From NCBI GenBank assembly GCA_965153455.1, contig OZ234497.1, positions 10,664,001-10,728,000 of the forward strand: DNA of 64,000 nt, in the 5' to 3' direction. Origin of the DNA: Sphagnum compactum. Its lineage: Eukaryota; Bryophyta; Sphagnopsida; Sphagnales. Below are positions 24,256 to 37,255 of the stretch, piece after piece. The first letter of the stretch is position 1, and every line of letters starts with the position of its first letter. The notes below the pieces were generated by a model. The model saw only the letters and a program-made list of their open reading frames with translations. It had not been told where the DNA came from and ran no database searches. The translations under genes and the position numbers were made by a program.

Positions 24256-26453
24256 CCGATTAATGTGGACAAAAGAGTCTGTAATGACCTTCTGCAGCAT
24301 GCTCCCATGCATGATCACTCTTTGCAGGGTTTTGCTAGATGGGAAACTGTTTAGATCTCAGGCGAGTCAGTTTTGCAGGCCCATAGTGGACAAGTGACAC
24401 TTCTGCTTACTGATTATAGCAATGGGTAGAGTTTTAATTTTTTTTTTTGGTTGTCTCAGTTTATGGCTGGTTTGGTTGGTACGTGATTCACTCTTATACC
24501 CATATTGTTTGTGAACCCTAGGCTCGAGAATAGGATGGAGCCAGAGTATTCTTTTAAGCTACCACAAGTGGACAAGGTCTGAATTGTCCAGTGTCTTTTT
24601 TATTTTACTGAAGGTATGTGGATGGGTGGTTGTGATGAGTGCCGCAGGACACAAAATATAAGAAGCAATGGGTGGAGTTTGTACAGAAGAAAACAAAAGA
24701 GGTGAGTAGTGAGTGGCACGTGTGTCCTTAAAAACATTATAGAGCTTCCAGGCAGCATGTACTGTTCCCATGGGGCAGTTTGTACCAATCTTTGACCAAA
24801 AAATCATTATAATCATATCTTTTTGTAGTTATTTTCTAGATCTGGATGATTAATTGAGAAGCATCAGTACATGTTCAATGAAAATCTGTTTATTAGTTTG
24901 TTGATGGAGGGTAATTGGCTGAATTGCTGTCTGAATCACAAGGTGTTCATTCCTGATGTGCAAGGTGAGGCTTTTTTGGCTATTTACTCTCACTCTTGTT
25001 GAGCTCTCAAGAAGGGATACTGTGCCAGATCAAATCAAGTGGTGGGCTTAGACTTACATAGTCTCAGGGTGTGTTCTGTGGTGTAGCGAATGGGGACAAG
25101 GCATGGAAAAACAGCCAACACATGGTTTTAGCCTTTCTTGATGTGGTGCTCAAAAGTTTTGTTTCAGTTAATTAGTTTCAATGTTGATGAACCACCCTGT
25201 CCACGACTGACATTCATTTCTTCCTCAATTTGATGTAATCTGAGAGACTTTACATGAATCAAAGTTTTAAAAAATTCTCAGATTCTGGAATGTGATAAAT
25301 ATGTTGTATGATGCCTTCATCAAGCATACATTATTCTTTGAACTGCAGCCACCCCATGTCTACTGGACAAGTCCATAAAATCCTTTGGTAGTCTTGCTTT
25401 CAACAGAAATGCAACCAAACAACAAATATACTTCAACTTTCAAACAAACAACCATCAAGTTTAACTTTCAACATAAAGAAGCCAAATACTGGACTGGAAT
25501 GTTTGAAGTCCGTGAGGATCAACTGACTTTGCCAAACCAAGTAGCAAGGTACATGTGCACACCCAAACCACAAATGCAAATTGAATTCCTCAGAAGTGCA
25601 CCATCTAGCCCAACTTTGAACAAAAAGAACAGAAACACTAACTTGAGATCTAGAATGTTTGAAGTCTTTGAGGATTGTGTGACTCGACCAAAGAGAAATC
25701 TACCTATTTTCCCTTCATGTTTTGTCATCACAGGGTACCTGCAATTCCCTTTATGTTTTGTTGTCACAGGGTAGCTGCTCCTTGTCACACACCCCTACCA
25801 TTGGAAAAGGTTGAGACAATGAAAAAGAATTGAAAAGGCTTGAGAGGACCTTAGGTCATAGTGATGGCAGGAACAGGAAGTAGATGGGGCAAGAGCTGAC
25901 ATTGGAGCCTCCGAATTAGACCACCATAGTCTGATGGGAGTACATTTTTGAGTCCAGAAATTTATGTGTAGAAATACCTTCCAGCCCACTATCATACATC
26001 ACAATTCTGTCACTACTGAGATGACCCAGTCAATTTCATCACCTCCATCAATTCTACACAACTCTACATTCCACTAATGACCTGTTACACATCTGTGATA
26101 AAAAAGTTTGGGGGGGAATCTTTTTTGAAACACACAAATTGCTTCTATAATTAAATTACAATGGCACCTCCAAGAAAGAAAGCACAATCTAGTAAATGGA
26201 ATTACAAATAGTAATCATTAAGCTTCAAAACTAGACCATACGAAGTTTCTACTAGAATTGTCGCCACACCTAATTCCAAAGCAGTCTCATTTCTTTGTAG
26301 ACCCAATTGGGTGACAAAATATGCATAAATTCCTGCCTAATTTCCTCAAGTTTCTGTCAAAACTTTAGTTCCTCAATGACATGAGAAAAATGAGCAGCAG
26401 AAATAAGGTTCTTTTGCAAGAACTGTTGTTGATTATAGACCTGAAGCTTTATG
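24256..26453. other. Intergenic region between convergent PHR1-type and CPP1-type genes
   Basis: The 3' UTRs of both genes probably lie at the two edges. A near-exact repeat of TTTGAAGTC(C/T)(G/T)TGAGGAT occurs at 25502 and 25658, and a 30-bp duplication ending in GTCACAGGGTA-like sequence lies at 25708-25774. I see no further gene. Confidence 0.5.
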
Positions 26454-28224
26454 TCAGCGAAGATATAAGGAGGATGCCCAGAGTGAGAAAAGGACAAATT
26501 CACTAACCACAACTGTTGGTGAGCCAATCCCTAAAACAGGCACAATGTCCACACGTAGCCATGACTCCACCCATCCACCCAACCCTGCCCCCACAACCAG
26601 CCCTGCTACAGTAATCAAAGCAGCTTTTCCTGCACAGAAAAGATTTTTCATGTAAGGCAACAGGTGAGAAAAGCCTGCAAAAGAAGAAAAATGCCAACCA
26701 ACAGGAAAAATCCTGTATATGTCTCTTCGAGGAACACCCAAATCACTCTACATAAGGGCTGGTAAGTGACAGATAACCAACCACCAATCAGCCATGCAAA
26801 ATCGTGGGTTTGGATCTCAAATATTTGACATTGCCATTGGACACCATCTGCCAATTTTTTCTTCAGAATGTGGCTGGGAATATGGGCACATGAACCAAAC
26901 ATCTTTCATCTTAGCATCGACATTTTGACTCCTTGTGCTGGTCTCTTGTAAACTAATAGCATGCCAACTCTGCTGGGCTTATTTTTGTTGGATTCTCAGA
27001 TTTTTCACTAGTTCATATATAAGACAGAAGAAAATGTCCTCAGCTGATGGGAGAAGAAAGGGTTGCAACTTCTATGAGAAAAAAGAATAAAACAAAAAGT
27101 CAACAACGAACCAAAAGCATCTTTGGTATGGAAATGAAAACATAAGGTACACTCTTGGCTTTGTTATGCTTACCCAGCTTCAGATTCTGCTTGCGCAGAA
27201 AATATAGGGAGAGTCCAAATCCAATCGCCAAAATAACACCAGATACATCAGCCCCACCAGAAAGAGAACTTTCACTTGGAGACAACATAAGCCCCGATGC
27301 AAACATCCATATGCTAAGTGCCACAAACACTCCTGTTTGTGTGCCAAGTGCAGATAAAGATGGTGTTTCAAACACAACTGGGGCATTTTTTAGGGCGGTT
27401 CTTAGCCATTCAGGTCCTGATCCTGAGACAGGAGACTTTCTTTTTCGGACATCAGCATAACGGATGGTATTATTTGCAACTTTGCCTGCCTGACGGAGTG
27501 ACAAACTCTGCATCAGCAGCATGTCATACGCTGCCTCTACCTGAAATTTCCAACAAACTTAACCTGCTATCACCCCTTTCATCACAGAAATATCTTCATA
27601 ACCAAATGTCTTCACAAGTATTGAGACCTTCTCCATACTTACAACTTAAGTCAACCTAACAAGATGGAGAACTTTGAGAGCATGATCTTTTGATGACAAA
27701 ACCTCTCCAAATTATGAAAATAAAAATACAAAGATAACTCTCAGACTGCAGCAAAGCTTGTACAAGACAAAGACTGTCAAGCCAAAATCATACGCTGTGA
27801 GAAAAATAACCTGGGTAATGCATGCTTGATCTCCCCTGCAACTGTCTACGATGGTCTTTTTGGCTGTAAGAATTTCATCAAAGGAGGCCCCTTCTCTGAC
27901 TTCCAGCAGCTTCAGTGCATTCTCCAAAGACATCTCAGAAGGAAGGGAGTCATCAGCCGTAGAATCATTTGCTTTTGCAATCAGTCGCAAGGACCGCTGT
28001 GAATCCCTGCTCCTGCAAGATGACCTCCAACGCTTTTCAACATGGGCTAACCTTGCAAAATGTTGCCTGGTTTGCCCACATCTCAGGCTGTTTGCAAAAG
28101 GTGAGGTTTGGACCTGCATAATATTTCTTGATGAAGGCGAACAGAGACAGCAGCTCATCCATTGAGATGATGGGAAGCCTTGAGATGAGATCAGTGCAAA
28201 GGAGGAATTGGAAGAATTCATCAT
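26454..28224 (-). CDS. CPP1: CPP1/CDF1-like chloroplast J-like membrane protein
   Basis: Predicted 318-residue plastid protein. Coding exons on the minus strand are 28224-27811, 27540-27174 and 26629-26454, with GT-AG introns and intact frame. Residues 1-85 are Ser/Arg-rich and start MMNSSNSSF, a typical transit peptide. About 95-165 forms the J-like region (MSLENALKLLEV, then QVEAAYDMLLMQSL and NTIRYADV). Hydrophobic spans follow at about 208-224, 239-253, 262-284 and 300-316, matching the membrane part of the DUF3353 family. In Arabidopsis CPP1 (258 residues) this holdase-type chaperone stabilises protochlorophyllide oxidoreductase and has also been linked to envelope protein import. The HPD tripeptide of true J proteins is absent, as expected. 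A likely 5' UTR intron spans 28288-28397. The gene converges on the PHR1-type gene. Confidence 0.92.
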
Positions 28225-29000
28225 GTGGACCAGGAACACTGATGTCGATGAAGGAGAGCATGATGAATACTGGCACAACACCACAAACTGCAATTGCAAA
28301 AACTTGTATCATCAGTTGTCCAAATTTTTTTTAGTTTCTGACTCAATCAGCATGTGTGAACGTGTTTCCAACATACATAACACCAGAAGAAACTGACCTG
28401 TGGCCTACTACAGCCTGATAGAAGAACTTGAGATTGCATACATCCAAACGCTGCCATTCCAACCTCAAGACAAGGTTATGGACCGGAAGCCAAGCGTGCC
28501 AATGCTTTTTTCTGCATACAAGGGAAATCAAAAGAAAACTCCTGAAACCTCTCAAGAACCTCCCAGTATCTCGCAAACCACACGCAATGCAGCAAGCAAG
28601 AGGAGACATGTAAATAAGACCCCGACATTATCAAATTATCGCCATACCCTAGCCGCGAGCCGTATGCACGTGGCCAAAACAAAAACAGGAAAATCAGAAT
28701 AACACCGGAAACATTCGCTCCACCTTCCTGTTGCGACAGAAATCGTAGGCCTTCTTAAATCTTCTTCACCGCCTCAGAAAAAAAAACTGGTCACAATCGG
28801 TCGTCCAAACAGCCTCCTCCTCCGTCGCACTAACAAGCATCTTCCCTTCAGAGAAACCAAAATTGAAAACGGGCAAAGGGAGAAGGGAATTAGAGGAGGA
28901 AGAGGGGGGAAAGGAGGAGGAGAAAGGAACCCCACTTACCGAAGTCTTTATAGCTGGAAGCTGGAGGAAGAAATGGATCCTACGCAACAAAAAAAAGCGT
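28225..29000 (-). promoter_or_regulatory. 5' UTR exon and promoter region of the CPP1-like gene
   Basis: On the minus strand a donor CAG/GTCAGT at 28398/28397 and an acceptor GCAATTGCAG/TTTG at 28288/28287 suggest a non-coding first exon. Its upstream part (28870-28930) is strongly pyrimidine-rich on the coding strand, a common trait of plant 5' leaders. Upstream frames lack a usable ATG in the CPP1 frame. The transcription start is not determinable. Confidence 0.45.
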
Positions 29001-29189
29001 CTAATCCATCAAGACTCCGCAAGCCTGTCCTCACACACAGGGAAATGAGACTGGGGATGCTTCCTGGAGAAGAACGTAGAGCTAATTTACCGCGGCGATA
29101 TCGTCAAGCTCACTGCAACGGGAGCAAAACCCACTCTCTTCCAAGAAAACAACTCAAAAAAAACTGCTACAAAACACACAGCAAGGCGA

Positions 29190-29365
29190 GAGAGACGAAT
29201 ACGAGATCAATACGAGTACAAAATACAAAATACAAAATCGTAAATACTAAGAGGAGAAATTGGTACCTATTTGAAATACAAGTACTAAATACAAAATACA
29301 ATTCATAATACAAAATATAATCATACTAGAAAATACTATTCATAATTCTAAATACCCTAGTACAT
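29190..29365. repeat. Degenerate AATACAAA-type simple repeat
   Basis: Words such as AATACAAAATACAAA, AGTACTAAATACAAA and CATAATACAAAATATAA recur through this stretch. It lies just upstream of the CPP1 promoter region and marks the return to AT-rich DNA. Confidence 0.6.
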
Positions 29366-30080
29366 TGGCAGCTTCAAAACATGTCTGTTGAATAAAAAAT
29401 TAATTAATTTTGTAATTTTCAGATTGACAAAGAGAATATTCTTTGAAGATTTAATGTTTTCCTGCACTTTTTTTTGGGTTTATTTGAAGAAAAGAAATTT
29501 CTGAAAATTTCAACATTTCTGAAAATAATATAATTCGTGTTGAAGCTACCAAGGTAGTAGGGTAATGATCATAAAACTAGGTACATAGTATGAAATACAG
29601 AGAAAATGATTTTTTAATGTAATATGCACAACGACTGATTCATCAGGGTTTTCTTTTTCAATTTCAATGGATAATAGAAATCTGGTGAATTTCGAAAACA
29701 TTTAGCAAAATTAATTGAATTAACTCCAGAAAAGTAAAATCCCCAAATTATTATTTTTAATTCAAGAAAAAATATTGGGTCACTGAATATGAATATTCCC
29801 CAAAAACCTCATAAGCATAATAATAAGATATTGTCCCAATGTATTGCATATATATTCGTGCTTTTAATAGCCCTTCTTTTACTTATTGTAAATCACCCCG
29901 ACATAAAATTATTGCCAAGTTTTGATGGCAGGTGCCAACCAGGTGCCTACATTAGTAACCTTTTTGAAGTCAGGGGCATCCTGCCCAAGAGTGAAAATGT
30001 GTGCATGTGAGTGGAAACAGGGTAATTATTAGTAAAATCATTTTTTACCTAGTAGTATGTATTTCAGGGAGTACGATAGT
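29366..30080. other. AT-rich intergenic DNA, nothing recognised
   Basis: Short open frames only. I see no domain, RNA gene or clear repeat structure here. Confidence 0.5.
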
Positions 30081-30084
30081 TTTT

Positions 30085-30690
30085 TCTTACTTTGTTGTGT
30101 ATCAAAATGGCAATCAGTAACACATGGTGTGAACAATACATTGAATGTATTACTACTATTTCATACTTGAGAAACAAATGATTACATATGAAAACTCAAC
30201 ACCTAGCATACATTTAACACCACTTTTCAATCATAACTAACTATAATTTACCATTTTTTTTTATACACCAAGGATTTATTGATACATTAAGGATTTTTCA
30301 GCCTATCTAAACATAGAAAGTTAAAAAAATTTCAAAATAGATGGACAAGAGGTGGCCACATTTCCAAGTTTATAGGTAAGGCAAAACAACTATTAATTTA
30401 GTAAAAATCCTATAATCTACTATCAAGATGTGATCTGAGCAATACATTAGTGTATCATAAACATATTTCCACACTTGAAAAATAAACCTTACATATGAAA
30501 ATTTGACACTTAGTATATATTTACCATCATTTTTTAATTATAATTATTATTAATCATATGTCATTGATACACTAAAACTTTATTGATACATTAATGATGT
30601 GTTGATAAATTAAAAAAATTCAACCCCTCTAAAGTGAATTTTTCAAAATAGATGGACAAACGGTTGTCACATTTTCAAGTTTATTTAAAC
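30085..30690. repeat. Two-copy direct duplication, about 306-bp unit
   Basis: Copy 1 (about 30085-30375) and copy 2 (about 30395-30690) share the order AACAATACATT or AGCAATACATT, ACATATGAAAA, TTATTGATACATTAA, TTTCAAAATAGATGGACAA and CCAAGTTTA or TCAAGTTTA. Both are non-coding. Offset is close to 306 bp. Confidence 0.6.
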
Positions 30691-30999
30691 CCACTTCCAA
30701 GAACATTTACAAACCCATACATGTAGACAATATAACTTTCAAAACAAGCACCAAACATTTTTTACTTCACATCAATGATGCCAACAACATTCATAAATGC
30801 AAATTTTTTGGTACTTTGGGCTAAGTACAAGCTAAGCATACAACATAATTCAAAACTTCCCAAAAACAACCTGATTGCAAATAAAACAAATTGCTTATAC
30901 ACTACACATTATATTGTATGCATAACAGATAGAAAATTTACTTGTATTGTGCATTGTAATATACATAAGAGATTGAAAACTAAATTTTTTATGAAACTG

Positions 31000-32260
31000 A
31001 TTAGTTAATATTAAGACTTAAAATTGTAAGTAATATTTAATTCTGAATTATGTAGTAAAATATTAGAATTTATTGATGATTAAATACTAAGTATCAACCA
31101 AATAATGATTAAATCTAGTTTATTAACTCGTATTTAATTTTAATGATGGAATAAAAAATATTAAATTTCAACTAGTGATTCATTAATTCATATTAAATGT
31201 ATAATTAGTTAATATGAATTTTTGAATTTTAATAACATTTAATTCCAAAAATTTAAAATATTGACCATTAGTTACAAATTATCGACTATTAAAAATAATA
31301 ATTATTAATAAAAAATATATGTAATATTAATTAGTTGCATCATAATTATTGATAAGGAAAAATATATGAACTTAAATCACTTTCTTACTCCTTTAATATA
31401 CCCTTAATGTATTTTTCACAAAAACTTTACATTAAACCTTACAAATATGTTGATAATATGCATAATAAATACTTATTATAGCATAAGTAGACTTTTTAAA
31501 TTCTACAACCCCAAATATCTATGCTTATCATGCTCATAATACACATTGTATGTCAATTTGTGATTAAATTTTGGTTACACATGCAACTAATAATATATTT
31601 GATATCACATATCAAATATATTATTAATTAGTTCGTCATTAAGATTAAATATTATTTAATAAATTATAATTTATTATAATTAATTAAGTAGTCATAAAAT
31701 TAAGTACCAATTAATAAACTAAGACTAGTTATTAATTAATCGATATTACATATTAAATAAATTATAAGTATTACTTAATTTTTTAATCATTAAGATTAAA
31801 TACTACTTAATAAATTACAATTAGTTATTAATTTGTTTATGTTACATATTAAATAAATTTTTAAAAATTATTATTTATTCATTAATAAGATATTAATTAA
31901 CTAACTAATTTATTAACTTATTCAAAATTAAATATCATTAAATTTTAAACTTATTAATATTAACTAATTATCCATTCAATATATATTAAAAATAATTAGC
32001 TGAAATTAAATATTAAAATAATTGTAATTAATTAACTTTAACTAGTTAATTGATCAATTAATTACTTATTAATGATTTTTAAATTTGAACTAATTATTTA
32101 TTTCATTTTAATATTTTCTTAATTATTTAAAACCTATTAATTAATACTTGATCATTCATATTAATTAAGTATTATATTAATTATTGATGGATGTATACTA
32201 TTGATTAATTAATTAGTTAATAGTGACTTTTATGCATATGAATAAAAAACCTTAAAAAAA
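31000..32260. other. Extremely AT-rich TTAATTAA-type tract
   Basis: For more than a kilobase the sequence is almost only A and T, with endless variants of ATTAATTAATTA, TTAGTTAAT and AAATATTA. Simple composition rather than a clear unit repeat. Such tracts can be matrix attachment or easily unwound DNA, but nothing here proves a function. Confidence 0.6.
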
Positions 32261-35200
32261 GAAATGGTTGGCATTAAAAATTTGCTAATAAATTTGATTT
32301 ATTTAATATTCTTTGAATATGCCACATGGCAACATGACATTGGTCATTATAAGTTGGTCACTATTTGCATGATAGTTGCATGTGTTATACGGTCAACAAA
32401 TGAAAAATATAGTCAACTCAAATACATATTTCATCCATTGTCTATATGATGGCATCATTTGCAATTAATGTCTTATGCAACTTGTCCAACGCAACTACAA
32501 GTCATTTTAGTTGCAAATGTCATTTTACAACTAAAAACTAATTGTAAAATGTAATTGAAAATATGTAAATTTTTTCTAATGATTGCTACATTTATTAATA
32601 TCATGACATCAATGTTTTAACATTTCTTCATAACTTTGGGCCAAATTTGCAACCCAAAAAAGCTCAAGATTGGTCTCAAGTTTTTCCATCCCTAACTCGT
32701 AGTGTAATGTGGGCCTAAGAAATATTAACTAACCTGCTTGGACACTTGAATTGTTCTCCATCCTCTATTCTCAGCACTGAAACTAGGCGAAAAATGGGTG
32801 CAAAAAATCATGAAATAAGATGATACACTTTGGTCGTTATGTAATAGGGAAATTTTGCATTCTTTCTATTTAAAATTTGACAACAATGAAAGGCCAAATT
32901 TTGGAATCCTTAATTGATTGAAAATATGCTTTCAAACATTAATCATTTTGCAAGTTAAATAATCTATGAACCTAACACCACATAAAGGATTTTTATTTTT
33001 TTTAATAATGCCATATTCCCATCAATATTCATTGGAAACAATAATATTTATTCACATATATATTTGTTACGGCCACATGTGTGGAATATACATTATTGTA
33101 GGATAGAAAGTGCTAGATATTTTCAATGGAATGTATATATTGAAAAGTAGAATAATCACATTTGAATGGTGGTGATTGGAAAGGTGGCAAGAAAATCATG
33201 GATTCCATACAAGGAAGTATAGTAGAAGAATCTATAAGAGAAAACAACATTAACTCAGTTGAGGTTCATCCACAGCTAATTAATAATAGCCATAAAAAGG
33301 ATGGTGCAGTTGTGGGTGCAGGTTATTTGGGGCCTTTTTGAATTACTACAAGCAACTAAACCATTGTTTTGTATCCAAATACCAACGTGTTTTCACAGGT
33401 GAATACAAGGAATGTGGAGAGATTTATGGCATGTTAGAAAGGAGAAGAATAAATAATTATGGCTTCCATTTATTTTAGTGCAGACAAATACATCTCCTTA
33501 AACAATTGGGCAGTGATTCAAAGCACGTTGTACTTGTTAGACAAGCACGTCAGTGTCATATCCACTCACAATTTCAATGAAAAATTCAAGAATGAGTTCC
33601 TACAAATATAAATAGAAAAATCAAATCTTTATTAAAGTTATTCACCCAACCGTAAGACCACAAATCTATTCAAGATTTAAAGTCCACCCCTGGACTAAAC
33701 ATAAACCTATTCACTCCAAAGCCTCATCATCTACAAAATTTCTAACATCAAGACACGTAAGGTTACTATTGCCTATTTAAATATCAATAATATCGATGGT
33801 TCAAGAGTATCAAATTAAGACAAAATTTCAGAAATTGGAGACCATTTTCAAAGATGATCAATTTCATTTTTGAAATTGTGGCTTGTTTGTTGTCTAATTT
33901 TGCACACAATGTTGTCACTTTTGTTGATTATGGTACCATAGAAACTAAAAATTTCAACAAAAACATTAAATAATTTTCCTCTTGGAAGTTAATGAAACTC
34001 ACATTCACTTCACAATCTTTTGCTTGAATTATATGCCAAAGATGTCCACCATGAAGTCTTGCTAAGGTGAAAAAAACAAGACCGATCCAGACTCCTTTTT
34101 GCAACTTTTCTTTTCATTAAGAAACCAAGGGGCACTATGAAATTTTTGGTTCCTTGAAAAGATTCATCTGCAGCAAATTGCCATGACATGCATATAGTAG
34201 GTATTTCAAAGGTCATGATCAAGTCACTCCAACATATGCTCTTCATGGACACCATTCAAACTTGACCCAACATTTAGTGAAAAAACACAATTGGATAGAA
34301 TTGAATGGTCTAAGTGGCATTGTTTATCATCTTTGCACCACAAGAAACAATCTTTGTGATATATGACCAATTTCTATCATAAGGGGCAAGTTGTTTTAGC
34401 ATCAAGGCATTATAAACCCAAGTGAATGTGTAGTCCTTGTATAAAGGCTTGAAAAACACATGTATGTTGCACCCCCATCACCATGCAATTCTTAACATAC
34501 TTTTAATTTTTTATTGTTGTCCATACAGTCCAAGATACTCGTAATACCTTGGCAACTCAACACTGATTATAATTTTCTTAAATGTTGAATTTTTTTTAAA
34601 TACTCTTTTCAAAGAACAAATTTGTGTCAAGGAAAATAGAAAATCTATTGGGATATTCTAAAACATTCTATATTAATCAAGAAAAATTCAATTTTTTGAT
34701 GTTGCTAAATGACAATCATGCATAAGAATGTTTAACCAAATTTGGTGATATTCAAAATATAATAAAGTAGAAAAAACATAATCAAATGTGATTTTTTGAC
34801 AATTATATATATGTATATATATATATACACACACACATTCGCTTTCTCACTATTTTATTCAGAAAAAGGAATTTGTGACAAATAGATTTCGCAAAATGGC
34901 AAAAATTTGCCACCAAAAAAATCAGTGTTTTTCACCATGGAATCTTTGATTTAATTAATTATTCAACAAACACAGGTTGCAGCTGTCCATAGCAATCTAT
35001 AGATGATGTCAATTAGCCTCGAAGTAGTGAAGTTTGTTTTGAGCACCTTGCACCAATAGTTGAAAAAATGAAATCCCTAACTCTAACCAGGACTAGTTCA
35101 GTGCAAACAAAATTCAAATTGAATGTAAACAACTCAATGTAAAGAGAGGCCCCATTTAGTGCAATGCCCCAAACAATTGCCTTGAAGCATTAGTCCCTTT

Positions 35201-35580
35201 CCCATTGCCTTGAAGTGATAATCCCTTTGAACTTTCCCAACAAGCCAAAGGAGTAAATTTGACCCATTTAAAAAGAAGACCCCAATTTGAGGGATTGAGA
35301 CCAAGGGAATTGACTCACCATTTAAGAACAAAACAAGCAAATCAAGTCAAAGGACACACACAAGGACACTGAGTGAGCATGTTCCTTGGGGAATGAAACA
35401 AGCCAAAGTGATGAATTGAGCCCTTCCCAACCCCCAAAAAGAAAATCATGGTCGCAGAGCCCTTCACTTCACACACTCTCCCCACGTTGAATGTCTTGCA
35501 AACTATGAGTCACCCACAGGGAAAAACACACACACACACAAATGTTAAAATAACCTTTTTTGAACCTCTCTCAGAATTCT
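32261..35580. other. Intergenic DNA, no gene recognised
   Basis: AGTTGCAA-type words cluster at 32365-32540 next to a CACTA-like end (TTTTTTCTAATG, 32565-32577), suggesting another decayed CACTA element whose other end I cannot find. A (TA)n(CA)n microsatellite lies at 34805-34838. The rest shows no domain or repeat I recognise. Confidence 0.4.
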
Positions 35581-35584
35581 CAAA

Positions 35585-36175
35585 AGCTAATGAAAGCCTA
35601 TTACAAAATTGAAGTGGTAGATTACTCAAGACAACTCCTTTGAACAATTCAGACCAACAATTCTAACAATCTCATTGGCCAAAAAGGTTTTTGTTCACAC
35701 CTAGGCACAAAGCTATGTTAAGGTCTCTCTATATTTGTCTGTATTTTTCATATACTAATATAGTAGCCCTTATCTATGAAGATGGGGTCAAAATGAAAGC
35801 CTATTACAACATTGAAAGGTTAGTTCACTCAAGACAAGTCCTCCTCAAAGCAATTCAAGTCATTAATTCTAACAATCTCATTGGTCACAAAGGTTTTTTT
35901 CCACACCTAGGTGCAATCTATGCCAAAGGCTCTGTACCCTTTTTTGCAATTCCATACAGACAGACAAGGTCAAAACCAGAAGCCTATTGCAACATCAAAG
36001 TACAACTTCATCCAATCCGACTCCTTAACAATTCAAGCCACCACTTCTAACAATCTCATTGGCCACAAAGGTTTTTTCTTGGCAACTAGGCACAAGATAT
36101 ATTGAAGGCTGTGAATAGTTGTTCATATTTTTCATGTATTAACAATACAATCCTTGCCTAGACAAACAGGGTAAA
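35585..36175. repeat. Three-copy tandem repeat, about 180-205 bp units
   Basis: The landmark CTAACAATCTCATTGG occurs at about 35661, 35869 and 36047, each time followed by CACAAAGG-like sequence and GGCACAA or GGTGCAA. AGCCTATTACAA or AGCCTATTGCAAC precedes each copy. The array lies about 1 kb beyond the stop codon of the RING gene. Non-coding. Confidence 0.65.
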
Positions 36176-37255
36176 GAACATCTGGATTCTAACATACATT
36201 GGTAATCCCACAATTCATGCAATCATATTATGCTTTGAAAGATCTGTGCAAGCAAAGCAAGAGCTCAAGTACCTGCAATACAGTTTACAATGACAACTTT
36301 CCTAAAGAAAAAAAAACCTGTACGTAGCACACAATAGTCTATGATTTATGGATTTACTGGAAATCTCCAATGCACAGGCTTCAGAGGTGGTGATGGCACT
36401 GCAGTAGGTGCAATCTTCAAAGTTCTGTCAATTCAAGGAGCCCCTGGTGCACCAAGTGCCAATGGAGAAGAGGACACAGAAACCTACATACAACAAGTTC
36501 TTCTAGGGACCTTGTCACCCTGGCTTGCTTGACTCTCTCAGCCATTTCTCTAGGTCTTGCTATGCAAGGTTGCAGCTCTTGCTCAGCAGTCTTCAAATTT
36601 AGTACCTCCTCTTGCCCCCTCACAGTTAGCTGCAGTCATCCTTGCTTTGTCATCAATATTAGCACTTTAGCATGGCCTGGAACCTGCAGGTGGTGGTCCA
36701 TCATGGGCAGGTGAAACTGCCCTCTCTCCTTACTCCCTTCTTTGATGGCCACAGATCATGGCCTTCACACCCTTTGCCTCTTAACATACTTAATCAGATA
36801 ATGATGATCTGTACATTATTCCCATGCCAACTTTCTTATGAATACTCTCTGAGTTTGCTCAACTGGGCGGTGACCTAAATACGAAAAGGATTGGTGCCTG
36901 TCAACTTTCTGGAGAGTCCTACACAAGTTTGACAGCAAGATTTCATGTGGTCTTGCGAATGAAAGAGACTATGCATCCAAATGATTACAAGAAAAGAACA
37001 AGCACTGACTCTCTCCAATGCTCTATTAGGAATCTGGTGACTTGCTTCAAGCTTCTCTCGCACAGAAGTGGATAGCTCTTTTAAAGACAACCATGCCACC
37101 AAAGACCACACAAATTTCAGTCTATCCAACTCATTTACAGGCCCTGACCTAATCACATTCCTGAAAGAAAGATCCATAATCCCTCTACAAGGCACATTCA
37201 TTGCTGAAGGGAGCACTCCAACACTCAAGCCTGTCAACTCGGCAGCACAAGCAAG
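36176..37255 (-). other. Region 3' of the RING ligase gene
   Basis: The 3' UTR presumably occupies the part next to 37255. Minus-strand frames at 36341-36640 and 36875-37237 look somewhat protein-like, including SPPLKPVHWRFPVNP near 36345-36395, but no domain is recognised and no splice link to the intact upstream gene is needed. They may be UTR or the remains of another gene. Confidence 0.35.

Noticed and set aside
28766-28990. Ser/Pro-rich minus-strand frame that could be a transit peptide for the CPP1-like protein
   Set aside because: It starts with TTG rather than ATG and is not needed: an in-frame MM start at 28224 already precedes a good transit peptide.
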